The notes beneath the pieces were generated by a model, which saw nothing but the letters and a program-made list of their open reading frames with translations, made no database searches and was not told the origin of the DNA. A DNA stretch of 64,000 nt. Source: Diphasiastrum complanatum (taxonomy: Eukaryota; Streptophyta; Lycopodiopsida; Lycopodiales; Lycopodiaceae). Positions 25,600 through 37,468 of the stretch are shown here, in pieces (position 1 is the stretch's first letter; each line of letters opens with the position of its first letter). The position numbers and the translations under genes were made by a program. The stretch is taken from positions 32,499,076 through 32,563,075 of the forward strand of contig CM055096.1 of the NCBI GenBank assembly GCA_029204225.1. The letters are read 5' to 3'.

Positions 25600-27420
25600 G
25601 CAATATCATGGAAGATCAAGTGATATGCCAGGAAACATGAAGCATAAAGAGATTGTCCTGACAAAGGATAGCTAGAATGGAGAAATGTGCACCAACGTAG
25701 TCAAAAGCCCAAGGTATCCATAAGGCCTATGAATGAGAACTTAGAAGTAGCAATGGCACACGGTACCCTGAAGGCACGTATCGCGAGAAGATCCTCATGC
25801 CAAGAGATCCATAAGGTCCAGGAAAGCAACACATCATCTAAAAAGACATGATGCATGAAAGCAGTAGCAACAAATCTATAAATAGTAGAGGCCCCAATGG
25901 AGAAGCCATAGCCGAAATACTCATCTAGAAGGACCTCATATGGACATACCAAGCCATCATAGGATGCAGCAAATTTGGATGGAGAATCGGATGACCCATC
26001 GGAACTAGCAGCAAGTGCAATCCCAAAGTACACACCAGGTGCGCAAGTGAGAAATAGAATAGGAAAAGACACATGCAGGGAGACCGCAGCCAGGGAACTA
26101 GCATTAGGAAGAGTAGCAATTGAAGCCACTAGAATAACTGAAAGAAGAAATGCACTGGAACGAGAAATAGCAAGCTCAACTGATATACTAAAAGCAGAAC
26201 AAGGAATAGGATCCAGATCATCAGTAGCAACTGTCAGAGCAATATCCACCTGTAGCTGGGAATGAGTATCAAAGCACATGTGAGCAGCATTGAAGTTCAT
26301 GGTGGCAACATTCCCAAAAAATAACCAAGAAAAAGGAGAAGAAACTCTCTCAAGGTACTTTGATGCCATAGGAACACCAGAAAAAAGTGGCAACTCAGTA
26401 ACAACATCGGAGACCAAGCGATATGGAGCAACTAGAAATGCCAGGGAATCTGAAGTTCATGCTAACAAGACGGAGGCAATAACCCAAGCTATCAATAGAT
26501 GCAAAGCCTGACAATTAGCAACAATCCAAGGAACATAAAAAGAGTCACAGGTATAATCATGGAAACCAAGATATTCGCACCATGGACGATCAGTACTATG
26601 GAAAAACCGGTACCAATCAACAGGTCCAAATGAAATCCATAGGTGAAAGTGAAGTAGTAGCATGAGCAACGGGTCCAAACGAAATCCAAGCTATACGTAC
26701 TAACCAGGAATGCCAAATATCAAGAGGTAAAAATGAATCAGTAGCATGAAAAGCCTCTAGTGCATATAAGTTCCAAAAGTGTATACCATCGGCATCAACT
26801 GCAGCAAGCCTATATGTAGAAACACAAGGAGACTGAAGGATACCTGTATAGTCATCTAGAAAGATCCCAGCATATGAATACCCTAGATAAGTAATACTGA
26901 CCATCTGGCAAATATTCTCGGATGGAAAATGCGCAACGGTAAGAACTGTAGGCGCATGAATCACGTAAGGAACTGTAGAAATATCATGAGGCAGATCACA
27001 AACCTCAAGCAAAGATCCATGGAGTAAAGCTAAAGAGGATACAACCTGACACCAATAGCGAGATCCATGGAGTAAAGCTAAAGAGGATACAAGTTGACAC
27101 CAATAGTGAGGGAACCATCAACCATGGAACCATGAAGAACCCTTAGCCGGAGCATCGGCCATAACGGAATCAAGAGAAGGAGATATAGAGACCAATGTAG
27201 AAGATACTGCACCAACCACCGAACCAGGAGGGATATCTGAAGTATGCGTAGGAGCAATAGTAGGAACACCACCAAGGTATGTGGCATCAGTATCAATGAA
27301 ACCAGGAATGACCATTGAACACGGTGTCTGTGAGTCAATGCATATAGGCGCAAGGCGCTCAGCAACACCTTGTAGATCTGGAGCAACATCAACCTGTAAA
27401 GCTAGAGCAACACCAAGGTA
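25600..27420 (-). other. unrecognised conserved middle segment (copy B)
   Basis: This is the counterpart of 10800-12274 on the minus strand. Long open stretches remain: 27315-27118 (VIPGFIDTDATYLGG), 27012-26617 (LEVCDLPHDISTV, QMVSITYLGYSYAGIFLDD, LDIWHSWLVRIAW) and 26417-25701 (238 codons, with HMCFDTHSQLQVDIA and LAASSDGSSDSPS). Protein-level agreement with copy A in matching frames suggests it once encoded a protein of several hundred residues. The family is unknown to me. Confidence 0.6.
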
Positions 27421-27427
27421 CTCGACA

Positions 27428-27665
27428 TCAACCTGTAGAGCTGACTCTTAACTCACTACGTGTATCCCTCTCGATCTGAGAGTCGATCACTATACGAAAA
27501 GACTCAAGAGGTATCGATATGTGTGACTCAATCTCAATAGAACTATGTGACTCGACAATAGGACTATGTGACGCGACAATAGGACTGTATGTTTCGACAA
27601 TAGGACTATGTGACTCTATCAATATCTCAGGACTATGTGACTATCACTATCTCAGGACTATGTGA
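27428..27665 (-). repeat. in-frame tandem repeat encoding SHSPIVE-like heptads
   Basis: On the minus strand 27622-27428 is open and repeats variants of S-H-S-P-I-V-E/A about four to five times, from a 21-bp DNA unit (plus-strand word gactatgtgactcgacaatag). More degenerate units extend to 27665. It lies between the gag remnant and the unrecognised segment. Confidence 0.75.
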
Positions 27666-27719
27666 AAGACTCAACCTCAAATATAGAAGGTAACGCAGAA
27701 AGAGTGGTAGCAAATAGAA

Positions 27720-27910
27720 GATCTTCTAATAGTATGCCCCATATGAGAATAGGATGAGGGCGACGATAGATGGAAACCAAACTTTGCATGGCCATCTAAC
27801 CACAAAGAAGCCATCCCGATTTTCATAACGTCTGAACATGAATAAGTGTAAAAATAATCCTCAAAATTATTTAACCAGTCGGTAAATTCGACAATGCCAC
27901 AAGATGTAGA
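27720..27910 (-). pseudogene. gag core remnant (copy B)
   Basis: The minus strand reads DWLNNFEDYFYTYSCSD and KIGMASLWLDGHAKFGF. This aligns in pattern with the copy A gag segment NWFAKLDTYFQIYPKTD and KIQLAALHLDG. The rest of gag, the zinc knuckle and the protease are missing. Confidence 0.6.
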
Positions 27911-28079
27911 GGAAAAAACACTTAGGAAAAGAGAAAGATGTCATCATTTTGTTGTTTTTTGTCATTCTTTTTAACAAAACGGCAAATGTATAAAGAAAAT
28001 GGAATCAAAACGGGAAAGCTTAAAGTGTGAAGGAAAACAAACATGAAATGTGATGAATGATCCAATTTTTTTTTAAAAC

Positions 28080-28740
28080 CGAAATTGGAATGTGGAGGAC
28101 GCACAAACCCTAAGGGAGAGGACATTAGTTGTCACCTCAACATAGGCTCTAATCAACACCACTGGGAAAAGGCCATGAAACAAGGGAATGCCCAAAAGAA
28201 GAAAACACCACAAAAGGGAGCACCAAGTAATGAAGTAAGCTGCGCAAATGTGACAAAATCCAGCAAGTGATAGGTGGTGAAAAAGCTACCAAAATGGCCA
28301 TAGAATAGTGTGCCAAGTAAGAAGAAATGGTGCCCAATGGTTGTAGAAAAGCCAACAAACAATAGGTGGTGAAGAGGCTGCTGAAAAGTGAGTGAAGTAG
28401 GGCATTGATAGGCTGATAGCCAATAATTGGATGTGGAAAAAGATGGAAAAACGGCTGCTCAATGTGGGGCAGTAGGGCATTGGATAAGCACAAAGAAAAT
28501 TTGCAATGGGCTGAAGGTGATGAAGTAGGGCACAACTTTAGAATGAGACATCCATTTGGCAAACTGGAAAGTGCAATGAACTTCTTGAAAAACAATGCAA
28601 AGATCCAAAAACAGAATCTTTTAGAATAGAAAACAGAATATTCCAATTTGACCAAGGTTTGACTTTTTAAAACCTTCGCTTTTAAAAGGAAAAAATGGTT
28701 CTTAAGAATCAAAGAACGATAGGAAAGAACAAGATCCAAT
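28080..28740 (-). other. leader of copy B
   Basis: The minus strand carries the family leader block ending in a variant of ggggtgacaacaagagtcc. An upstream stretch, if translated, reads VKLEYSVFYSKRFCF, matching VKLKYSVFCSTKFCF at 33.1 kb. Both are shared untranslated sequence, not a gene. Confidence 0.55.
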
Positions 28741-29684
28741 CACATATGCAAAAAGAACAACTCAAAAAAAAAGTAAAAAGAATATCCCTTTGGAAAACTT
28801 TGCAAGTTCTTTGGATGTAGTCCTTCATTTGACATGAAACCTGGATCAATAGTCTTGTCTCAGCCTGGCACCCTCATCCATATAATTATTTTGAACTTCT
28901 ATCGCAAAAAAGGGTTGTATAGAGATTTACATGATCATTCAATATTTTCATACTTGTTGTGCTGAAAAGTATTGTCTGCATAACATTAGGGGCTTTTTAA
29001 GTTGCTTTCTTAGTCATATCTTATCAACTGACAATAGTTTTTAAAAATTTCTCTATAATCCTAGTATGTGGATGCACAATACCATGAATATTACTATTTT
29101 TCTTGGCTATTGGTTAAAAAAGCAAGTGAATGAACATAGTAACATGTCCATCCAAAAAACTTTTGATTTAAAGTTATGTAAAGGTAGATATGACCATTCA
29201 AACTTGCCTTTTTCAATTACTGAAACTAATTGTCAGGACTATATTGGGGGTTCTTTGATTGGTTCTATCCATCAATCCAATGAAATGTTTTGCTAACCCT
29301 CGTAGAGACTAGTGTCAAAATAAGATAGCTTGAGTATCGAACTAACAAGAGCAACGCTTCATTAATCTCTTGTGAGTTCCAAGCTAATTTGCAGCCTTCT
29401 TACTCCACATATTCTTTCTATGATTCTCTCATGACAAAGGTAGTTCTTTCGAGACACAAATTAAGACTCGATCCCACTAGTGTGATGTACAACCCCCAAC
29501 GACCTTGTTTTCCAGATGTCTGATAGTGGGTGGCCAAGAACCGTATATTCGAACATGATATCCTAGTCACAGTGGAGCTAGGTGAGATATGCCAGTGGGT
29601 TGACTTTTAGCCCGCCATGGTGTATTCCAACCATATAGAGTATATCCTGGCTCCTATATTCCTTTGTCAAGGAGAGAGTCGGCC
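28741..29684 (+). other. intron 7 between copy B and a fossil LINE
   Basis: No coding domain or structured repeat is recognised. Confidence 0.5.
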
Positions 29685-32600
29685 CAATGAATTAATGTCT
29701 TTTTCATGCTAAAAGGGATATAAGATGAGAAAGTGCATGGCATGTATGTGGTATGAATGGGAGCATATGAAAAGTTTTTGAAAATAGTAAAGAAAAAGTA
29801 CATGTAAATATAACTAATAAGGAATCTAAACTGAATGAGATATGAAATGTGAAACACGTGTTGCTACTTATAATAGCGTAATGGTATAATGTCCATGTCC
29901 AGTTGGTAATGAGGAGGGTTATAATACGAGCTGCTATGAGCATTGAGAGGTAGATATGGAATGTGTTGTTGACATCATCTAGGAGGTCATCCATAAGACG
30001 TGTCTCCTCATGGTAGGACGGGTAGCTTTGATGACAACGTGACTCTGATTGATACGTTGTCTCTGACCTCTGTGTGTATGTGCGTGTGTCATCAACATCA
30101 CCTGACTCTTGACCCGCCGTTCGTGGTCTTCTCCTAGAGAAGAAGGATGTGAATTGGAGTTGTGGATCTGCTGATTTGTCTGACATAGGTTTCGTCATAC
30201 TAAGCACATCTCCCCTACCATAAGTGCCATGTATTGTGGATACTCATATGCAATGAGTGTGTGCAATGTAACAGGCGTGTCTCAGAATAAGCAATAATAC
30301 CTCCTTTTGATCTCATAATGGATTGGACATTAGAAGATGAAGTGATCCTTGGATTCCACCTCACCCAAATAACATAACTGGCAAATCCTCGCCCCTCTCG
30401 AAATACCCTAAAACTGTTCGATCTCAATCTTGAGTTGGTATGAAGAAATACGAAGCTGCCGTAGTATGAACTTGAGACCATGAGGTAATTCTGAGGCCTT
30501 ATAACATGGTGGGATTGGGAACCTTGCTGCATTCAACTCCAAAAAGTGAGATCGATAGTAGTTGGGTTAGTTGGCCGTGCCATAGTCAATCAAGATATAC
30601 TCTATACGTAAATTGCATGATGTATTGTCGAGTACCCGAAGGGAGATCTGCGATAGAAATACCGAATGTCTTGAGGAGGTGAGATGCCTAGGAAAACAAT
30701 GCCAACCGATAACCTTGATCATGGAGATGCTGGGAGGAGGTGAGTGTTGCATGTGCGTATCTTTGCTCAAAAACTGGAAACAACTGGACTCAATAGATAT
30801 AGTTGGTAAGCTGAAAGATGGTGTCAAGCAATAGGTGGAACTGCAAACTCTGGAAGAATAATCTGGTGTGGAACAGAGGGCTTTGCTCGTATATCGTGTG
30901 ATAACATAGTCGTCTGTAACCTTTAGATATTAGCCCAATCCGATCACGTAGGATTTGTACACCATGCCTATGCAGCATATAGGTCTATGGGGGTGGCAAT
31001 AGAATCAAAGAGCCTGCCTACACTTACTCAAGGCGTCCCAAATGAACTTCCAAAAACAAAATCTCTCTAATTGGACAAGGGAACCATGGCCCTTCCCCAG
31101 TCGAGTAGTAGCTGCTTGCCTCCTACTAAAAATAGGATCAGTGAAAAGTACCCATAAGTAAGTGTAAGAGAAAACCTCCTCCAATCGCTAACTGTCAAGG
31201 ATGATTGCCTATCGTTGCATGAAGGCCCCTGAATGTGTTGAAGACCGTAACCTTGGTCTTAACAATGCTCACCCCCAAACCCTATTTGATAAGAAAGTGT
31301 AGGTGAAAGAGAGCAACCTCACTTCACCCCAATTGTGCTGTGGATCTGCTTAGAAATACCATTATCATTTCGGAAACAGTCTAGAACTCTCTTGTAAAGT
31401 GCCATCACAACCAAGATAGTGTTAGTGAAGAAATGAAGATCTTGTAATTTCTGGACGAGCGAAGAGCATAGAACATAATCAACGGCTCTCCTAAAGTCAC
31501 AAAACAGTTGTAAACATGCTCCTAAAGTCGAAATTCATGAAAACAGTTGTAAACATGCTCCTATAAGTCACAAAATAGTTGTAAACATTAGCTGATTTGA
31601 ATTTTGGGGCCTAGAAGTGAAGGCTAATGGGGCTGCAGTATGGAGTGAAGTGGTGAGGGGCAAAGGTATATCTAGGTGCATGTTGATGTGTGGGATGGGA
31701 AGACGACTGTGTTAACGACATAGTGCCAAGACTGAAGGAGAAAAAGGATGACAAGTATACCTGCTAGAATCAGGCCAACAAGCTAGGCCATAATAGATGA
31801 CTAGCTCATGGGCTTCACCCAATCGCAACAAATACTCACAATATGTAATAGGTCCCAAATTGTCATCATATATCTTGGTAACTCCCAAGTCATCTCCATC
31901 AAGGGCATCTATACAAGGCCGATTGGTAACATCATGGAAGTTCGCTGACTGTCATAAGGTTGTCTTGGCTTTGAAATCACTAGTGAGAAATATGTCCTTT
32001 CTCTACATACTTGGCAATCTCTGCAGAAAGGTCAAGATAAGGTGAGCCAAAACTCTCAACAAAGGAGGAGACTCTGAAGGATATCAATATGGATTTGAAT
32101 GTATCATGAATGTTTGTCATGTCTAATGAAATCAATGATAGGGTGAGGAGACTCCTTATATAAACAAGCAACTCCATCCAAACCTCTTCCACTCGTGGAT
32201 TTGCTCTAGGTTTATATATCGGTCCCATTTGTAACCTAGAAAGGTATGTAGTCCTCTCTCCTGACTCTCCATAAAGAGCAAAAGATCTCTCCTAGTAATA
32301 AAATCTATCAAGTCTCCAGCTGTGGATGATAAATGTATGCCATGACAATTCAACACCCCAATCTGAAGGCGATGTGGATGGGGCCTGAAGATGCACCCAT
32401 GCCTGGGGGCCCGACGCCCGACTCCGTATTTCCAAGAGCTCCTGGATGCATTATCAAGATAATAGACCTGTCCATCCTTGTAAATCACTCGTCTACGTGA
32501 CTCCTTAGCTTCTTGGAAGGCTTTACACTTTTCCTCCACTTGTATGTAAGGTCGTCATCCATATAGAATATGAGTACCACATGTTTTGGCCCTACACTGC

Positions 32601-32960
32601 GAAGCCTCCTAATGTCTCGAGGGAATTAAAACGAATGAGCAAGGTAACACTATCTCTTGTTGTTCGCCAGTAAATTGAAAGTCTTTGACTTGGTGATCTA
32701 GTTTAGTCTCAAGGAAATGCTTTGCCTCAATTCCATTTTGGGTATCTATAGTTTCCCGTACCCTAATATTAAGAGCTTTGTGCTCTCTAGTATTTTCTTC
32801 TAAAAGAGCAGCTGAAATATTGGAGGAAATGGGAGCACTTGGCTTAGATGTTTGCCCAAGAAAGGGTTCTTCTTGCTGTTTCTCGATTTTGGACTCTCCT
32901 GAATTTTTTGATAGTGGACTTTGATGATATTGTTTGCCTGCTGCAATTACCATTTGCCTG
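29685..32960 (-). mobile_element. fossil LINE with endonuclease remnant
   Basis: This minus-strand element of about 3.3 kb is heavily mutated. Its 3' end (left) is GACATTAAT preceded by a decayed ATCCC/AGCAT stem, with no microsatellite tail left. C-terminal and RT remnants run to about 31580. 32539-32156 encodes the start of an endonuclease (see next entry). 32953-32609 is an uncharacterised open frame that could be part of ORF1. It shows that full-length members carried an APE-type endonuclease. Confidence 0.65.
32156..32539 (-). pseudogene. APE-type endonuclease N-terminus of LINE ORF2
   Basis: A 127-codon minus-strand frame contains IGVLNCHGIHLSS, LIDFITRRDLLLFMESQE and LHTFLGYKW. This corresponds to the opening strands of an exonuclease-endonuclease-phosphatase fold (N-C-x-G, then L-x-E-x-x near the metal site). 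Such enzymes nick the target for LINE insertion. The downstream catalytic part (32155 to about 31640) is degraded. Confidence 0.6.
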
Positions 32961-33054
32961 TGATTGCTTCACATTGTCTAATTCTGTTTCTCTTTTGAGT
33001 GGATTTACATGTTTTATGCTGTCCTACAAGCCTTAAAATCCATTTTCTGTCCTC

Positions 33055-34165
33055 TTTTGAAGTGAAGTCGTTGCCAAGTCAAAACTTTGGTAAAACTAAA
33101 ATATTCCGTCTTCTGTTCTACGAAATTTTGTTTTAGATTTCATATGGATCTTCATATTGCATCCTTGAAAGGCGAGTCCTTCGCACTTTCAAGCTTGTTA
33201 GTTGGAGTTTCTATCACAAGATCTTGCAGGCCAAAGTTTGGTCAAAATTGGAGAATATTCTATTTTTTGCAGCCAAATTCTGTTTGATGTTGAGTGGATC
33301 TTTACATTGTTTGGTAACCAACAAGTGCAAATGGCTCATCAATCGAATATCTCTATTTCAATATATTCCACTTTAAGGGTTTTACATTGAACAGGATTTG
33401 CATGACAAAGGACCTCGTATATTGATGTCAAGCGCCTAACTTTTTGGAGGTATTCTCAGCCTTTTATTACTCTTTTTGCATCCTGATTTTTGCAACATAT
33501 GCAGAGAACTTTTATTGCTGTGGGGCACCTATTTTGGAGGGTTTCTATGGTGATTTGCTTTTTATTTGCTTGCTGATTTTTCTCACATTCATAGTAGTCA
33601 TTTCAGCTTATTAGTGTTTTTGTGTGGATCTAAGATCTACTTGGGGTGACAACAAGAGTCCATTCCCTCAGTAGCTTCTTATTACATACTTCTTCACTAC
33701 TTGTGCTTTGAATCCACTTACTGAAATTTTGACCTTTTAAAAGATTTCAATAGTGTTTCTCCTCGTTTCACTTTTGTCATCTTGTATGTTCTGTTGATTT
33801 CACTTGTTTTTGTACTTGTCTTTGTTTTGTCCTCATCATTATTGTGACTGGTGAAAAAGCCGGGTCAATGGTTCCCACTTGCATCTTTTGAAGGGCATAT
33901 TTGTCACTTGGCTCTATCCTTGCCTATTTTGGGTCCTTCAGGGACACTGAATTGGAAAATTGGTTGAATGCATTGGAGTCCACTTGATGCTTTTGGGATC
34001 ATGATGGATGTCGGTAGAGCTAACTCTTGGTGGCAGACATATAGACGAGACATTTCCCCTTTTGATTGGCATACTCTCTTGATTATTTTATTCATACTAT
34101 GTAGTATGTACCCAGTAGATGCTTCACATGGTGTTTTCAATGTAGTAGCTAGTTGAATATATGTC
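33055..34165 (+). mobile_element. leader and gag fragment of a copy-B-like LTR element
   Basis: On the + strand, a leader similar to that of copy B (VKLKYSVFCSTKFCF if translated) leads to ggggtgacaacaagagtcc at 33640. It is followed by gag traces at 33930-34110, including SWWQTYRRDISPFDWHT, which resembles the gag motif WWQVYRADSDREGLHIWHTF. No LTR is recognised beside it. Confidence 0.55.
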
Positions 34166-34209
34166 ATATGCCAGATGATATTCTATATGCTATAGAATAC
34201 TAATGTGCG

Positions 34210-36060
34210 GGGCCCCTTGTAGAGAACAAACTTAAGTTATTACAAGGTACTTAACATGGGTACTCTTCTAACACTTCCCCTCAATAAAAAGTTTGTTTTT
34301 ATACACCCCTGAGATAGTTCTGAACATTCCAACAACTTGATCATTTGTAGAACAATGAATAAGCCATATTTCTCGAGGTTAAATTTTTTCTATAAGAAAG
34401 TGATAATGCAATTCCATGTGTTATCCTTGCATGAAAATTTGGATTTTAGCTATAGAAATTTAACTTAAGGTATCACAAAAAATAGTTGTTGCATCATCTT
34501 GGAACTCTTTGACTTCTCCAAGAAGTCTTTGAACCCAAATAGCCTTGCATGTCGTGCTTGTTGAAGGCCTATATTTAGCTTCAATGGAGGAGAGTCTTAC
34601 TGTAAGTTGCTTCTTGTTACCCCACGAGATTGCAGCTGAGCCACGTGAAAAAGCAGAACTAGAAATTGATTTGCCGGCCCTTGAGATACCTTAGTTGAAG
34701 TGCGGTTCTCTTGTATCTGCCATAAATTGACTTACCACTGCAACAACATACGGGATATCTGAACAAGTGATGGTAGCATAGATGAGTCTTCCAACAAGCC
34801 TTGTGAAAAGTGTTACGCTGATAGGCTTTTGATCCAAAGAAGTTGTCATCTTTAAGTTAGATTTACTAGGAGTTGGAGTAGCTTTGCAATCCAACATATA
34901 GTATCTTTCAATAAATTTATGTACATACTTTCTTTTATTTAAGACCACAGTTGCACTGCATTTCTGAAACGCGTTCAGAAATGCGTTTCGGAAATATGGA
35001 ATTTTTTTCAGAAATGTTTTTTTTAATTTTTTTTTTTTTTGGTTTTTTTTTGTGCAATATGGGTATCAGGTGAAAGCTCTAATTAAGAGCATAATTACTG
35101 TGTAATTTGCCGACTGTTTCGGGTGCAGGATGGTCCAGTTCAGGTGCATTAATCCATGTTGGGTTCTGTCAAGGATAAAAATTTAAAACTAACCTCTAGC
35201 TTGTCTGTTACGATCACAGATGGTCCCAGTAAGTGTGTTTTCGCTCAGGGAGTTGGAAGGCCAAGTCAGATGGACCCTGCCGTTGGGGGGCGTTGCCCCC
35301 CAAACCCCCCACCGGGGGGCTACCGCCCCTCGAACCCCCTGAGCATTTATTGAAAACCAGAGCAAATAACAACCAAATAGCTATTGAAAATAAGATCTGT
35401 TTGTGACCCATCTACTGCACTTCTGAGAGGCAAAATGCTCGTTTGACCATTGATCCCCTAAAAAAATTTCAGCCATAAGCTATTTTTCCAAAAAAAGAAT
35501 TTTTTTTTTTTTTTTTTTTTTTTTTTGCGATTCTGGGAGGAGAAACGCGGTTTCCGAAACGTCTCCTCCCAGAAACGCGATTCTGTGCAACTATGGTTAA
35601 GACTGTACTTGTTGGTTTTTTCCTTTTGAACTTGCACTTCGAAAAATGGTCATCTATTCTTGAATACTATGCTCGAGGTGCTTGCTTAAGGCTATACAAT
35701 GCCTTCTTGAGAAGGCAAACATAGTCTTCCTTCCCTTTGACTATGAATTCCTGTGGCTGCTCCTCATACATTTCCTTGTCAAGAATGTCATTAAAAAAAG
35801 TTGGTTTGACATCCATTTGTTCAATGCTCCAATTGAAGTTAGTGGAAATAGCTAAGATACTTCTAAAGGTATGCATTCTAGCTACGGGAGCAAAGGTTTC
35901 ATCAAAGTTGGGAGCAAAGGTTTCATCAAAGTTTATACCTTCCTTTTGCATGTACCCTTTGGCAACCGGTCTTGGTCTGCATTTGTCACCTTATGATTGG
36001 CAGCGTACTTGCTTCGGTACACCCACTTGGTGCCAATCAACTTCTTGACATCACTCCTCT
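34210..36060 (-). mobile_element. Ty1/copia retrotransposon remnant, split by a hAT-like element
   Basis: On the minus strand, 35951-35667 is RT (INFDETFAPVARMHTFRSIL-type start, WSIEQMDVKPTFFNDIL, YVCLLKKALYSLKQAPRA). 34948-34691 is the RT end (RKYVHKFIERYYMLDCK, RLVGRLIYATITCSDI). 34690-34210 holds RNase H traces with several stops. These are hallmarks of the copia order RT then RNase H. The two coding parts are separated by the element at 34946-35595. A small internal duplication of NFDETFAP is present. Confidence 0.8.
34946..35595. mobile_element. 650-bp non-autonomous hAT-like element
   Basis: The termini are CACAGTTGCAC on the left and GTGCAACTATG on the right, inverted with one mismatch. 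They are flanked by an 8-bp duplication, tttaagac/gttaagac (7 of 8 identical), and the insertion interrupts copia coding sequence. Both ends contain variants of gaaacgcg. The interior has homopolymer T runs and a C/G-rich block with two self-complementary parts at 35282-35345. No transposase is encoded. Confidence 0.7.
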
Positions 36061-37232
36061 TTACGGAAATAGTTACTCTTGCAGTTCATCGCTTATTTTC
36101 TGTGGTTCTTAGCTGATTGAGGTATTTTAACAAACTGCCATGAGTTCCCTTCGATGGTCCTACTTCTCTAGCAGATTGTAGCAGCAATAATTCATTCTTC
36201 AGCATCTGTGCTCAATTATTGGTTATAGCATCATAAGAGTTCTATTTCCTTTTATTTATATAGCTGATATTCTGAAAGGTGATTTATGAGCTCATTGACA
36301 ATAGGTACATGTAGGTGATTGTTTTGTTACATATAGACAATGTTGCAGCGGATCGCGATCCGCTGCAAAGACGTTTCGGAATCCCAGCGATCCGCGACCC
36401 GGATCGCAATTTTTTCTTTCTTTGTGTGGAGGGAGTAATGGCCAAATTTTTTTGTTTTGATAGTTTAGTTAGTATTAAATGAACTCGGAAATAATCAATG
36501 AATGCATCCGAAGGACAACTTACTGATAAACTGGAAGGAGGCAAAAATAACATTGCATAGAGGCTAGAGCCATATTGATCTGGTTAATTATAGAGGTAGA
36601 GATACTGTTGACACTGTATAATGTAATCGTAGTTTGTTGAGGACGTTGAGTTGACTCCCGTTTTTGTTATAAAATCTGAGATAGCTTCTTAGGCTTCATA
36701 ATTGTTGTCGGTTTTCTGTCATTCAATGCAGTTCCATGTGTTTTCATTTCACATAATACAGAAATAGAGATGCTCAATAAAGAATCACATAATGGCTCAA
36801 AATTGGATGGCACTCCTCTGGAAACTCCGAGCAAACTATATAAGTGAATTGCTCATGAAAACACTTTTAATCTGATACCCATATTGGCACCCAAAAAAAA
36901 ATAAACACAAAATTTGCATTATTTTCCGGATTGGTTTGTGTACTTCACCTTTGCTAAAATAGAATTTCTATTATCGGTACAATATGTCTTATGGTGTGGC
37001 TAACCTAGCTTTATCAATATGTTTGTGAATCCAAGATCCACAATTATCATTTATGGCACTTGTTGTCATAAACTATTTGGCCTAGTCAATCTTATACCTT
37101 AAATAATTGTTGATGATTCTAATTTCTCGAACAGTTTGTAACTATATGATGACATTCAATGTGGTTACATTAGTAAGGTAGTTTAGAAAAGCTTATGGTT
37201 GTTGAATTGGTTTTTTTGATATCATATATCAG
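36061..37232 (+). other. end of intron 7
   Basis: No gene is recognised. It contains the 26-bp perfect palindrome at 36343-36368. It ends in atatatcag, the acceptor for exon 8. Confidence 0.55.
36343..36368. repeat. 26-bp perfect palindrome
   Basis: The sequence centred on gatcgcgatc is its own reverse complement over 26 bases (36343-36368). A related unpaired block, gcgatccgcgacccggatcgc in two halves, follows about 30 bp later. It starts close to a CAATG word and could be the terminus of a small DNA transposon of about 215 bp. Confidence 0.8.
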
Positions 37233-37327
37233 GTTCTTGAGACTGGTGAGATGCTAGGTGAAGTTACAGAGAGTGTGGATTACTACATAGAGGGCCCCAC
37301 AATTTTTGCTGGGAACCTTTTTGGCAG
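37233..37327 (+). CDS. CPSF160: CPSF160 exon 8 of window
   Basis: Thirty-one codons plus two bases encode VLETGEMLGEVTESVDYY and EGPTIFAGNLFGR. The family has LETADLLTEVTESVDYY and IAAGNLFGRR. The acceptor is atatcag and the donor GGCAG|GTGAAT. The split arginine codon is completed by the first base of exon 9, nearly 26 kb downstream. Confidence 0.97.
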
Positions 37328-37382
37328 GTGAATTGCTTCTATTTTCCTAATCATTTCAATCCTATGCTATGGTTCCTATTGG

Positions 37383-37468
37383 TAGTGAATGGCTCAAGTT
37401 TTATGATAATATGGTTAATTAGTCAATTCTCTTTCCATTGCTGTTGTTAAGACTTGAGCCATTCACTA
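37383..37468. repeat. 16-bp inverted repeat near the exon 8 donor
   Basis: tagtgaatggctcaag at 37383-37398 is exactly reverse-complementary to 37453-37468, with a 54-base loop. It lies 55 bp after the 5' splice site of the largest intron and could fold in the transcript. Confidence 0.8.

Larger units (their letters stand above)
24060..28740 (-). mobile_element. Ty3-type LTR retrotransposon copy B, gag- and RT-deficient
   Basis: On the minus strand the order is leader (28740 to about 28080), a gag remnant, a 21-bp-type tandem repeat, the unrecognised middle segment, integrase C-terminus, chromodomain, a polypurine tract gaaggggggag (24466-24454) and one LTR from 24453 downwards. No 5' LTR or primer site was found, so the 5' end is truncated. 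It shares the leader motif, middle segment and integrase end with copy A and lacks the RT in the same way. Confidence 0.75.
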
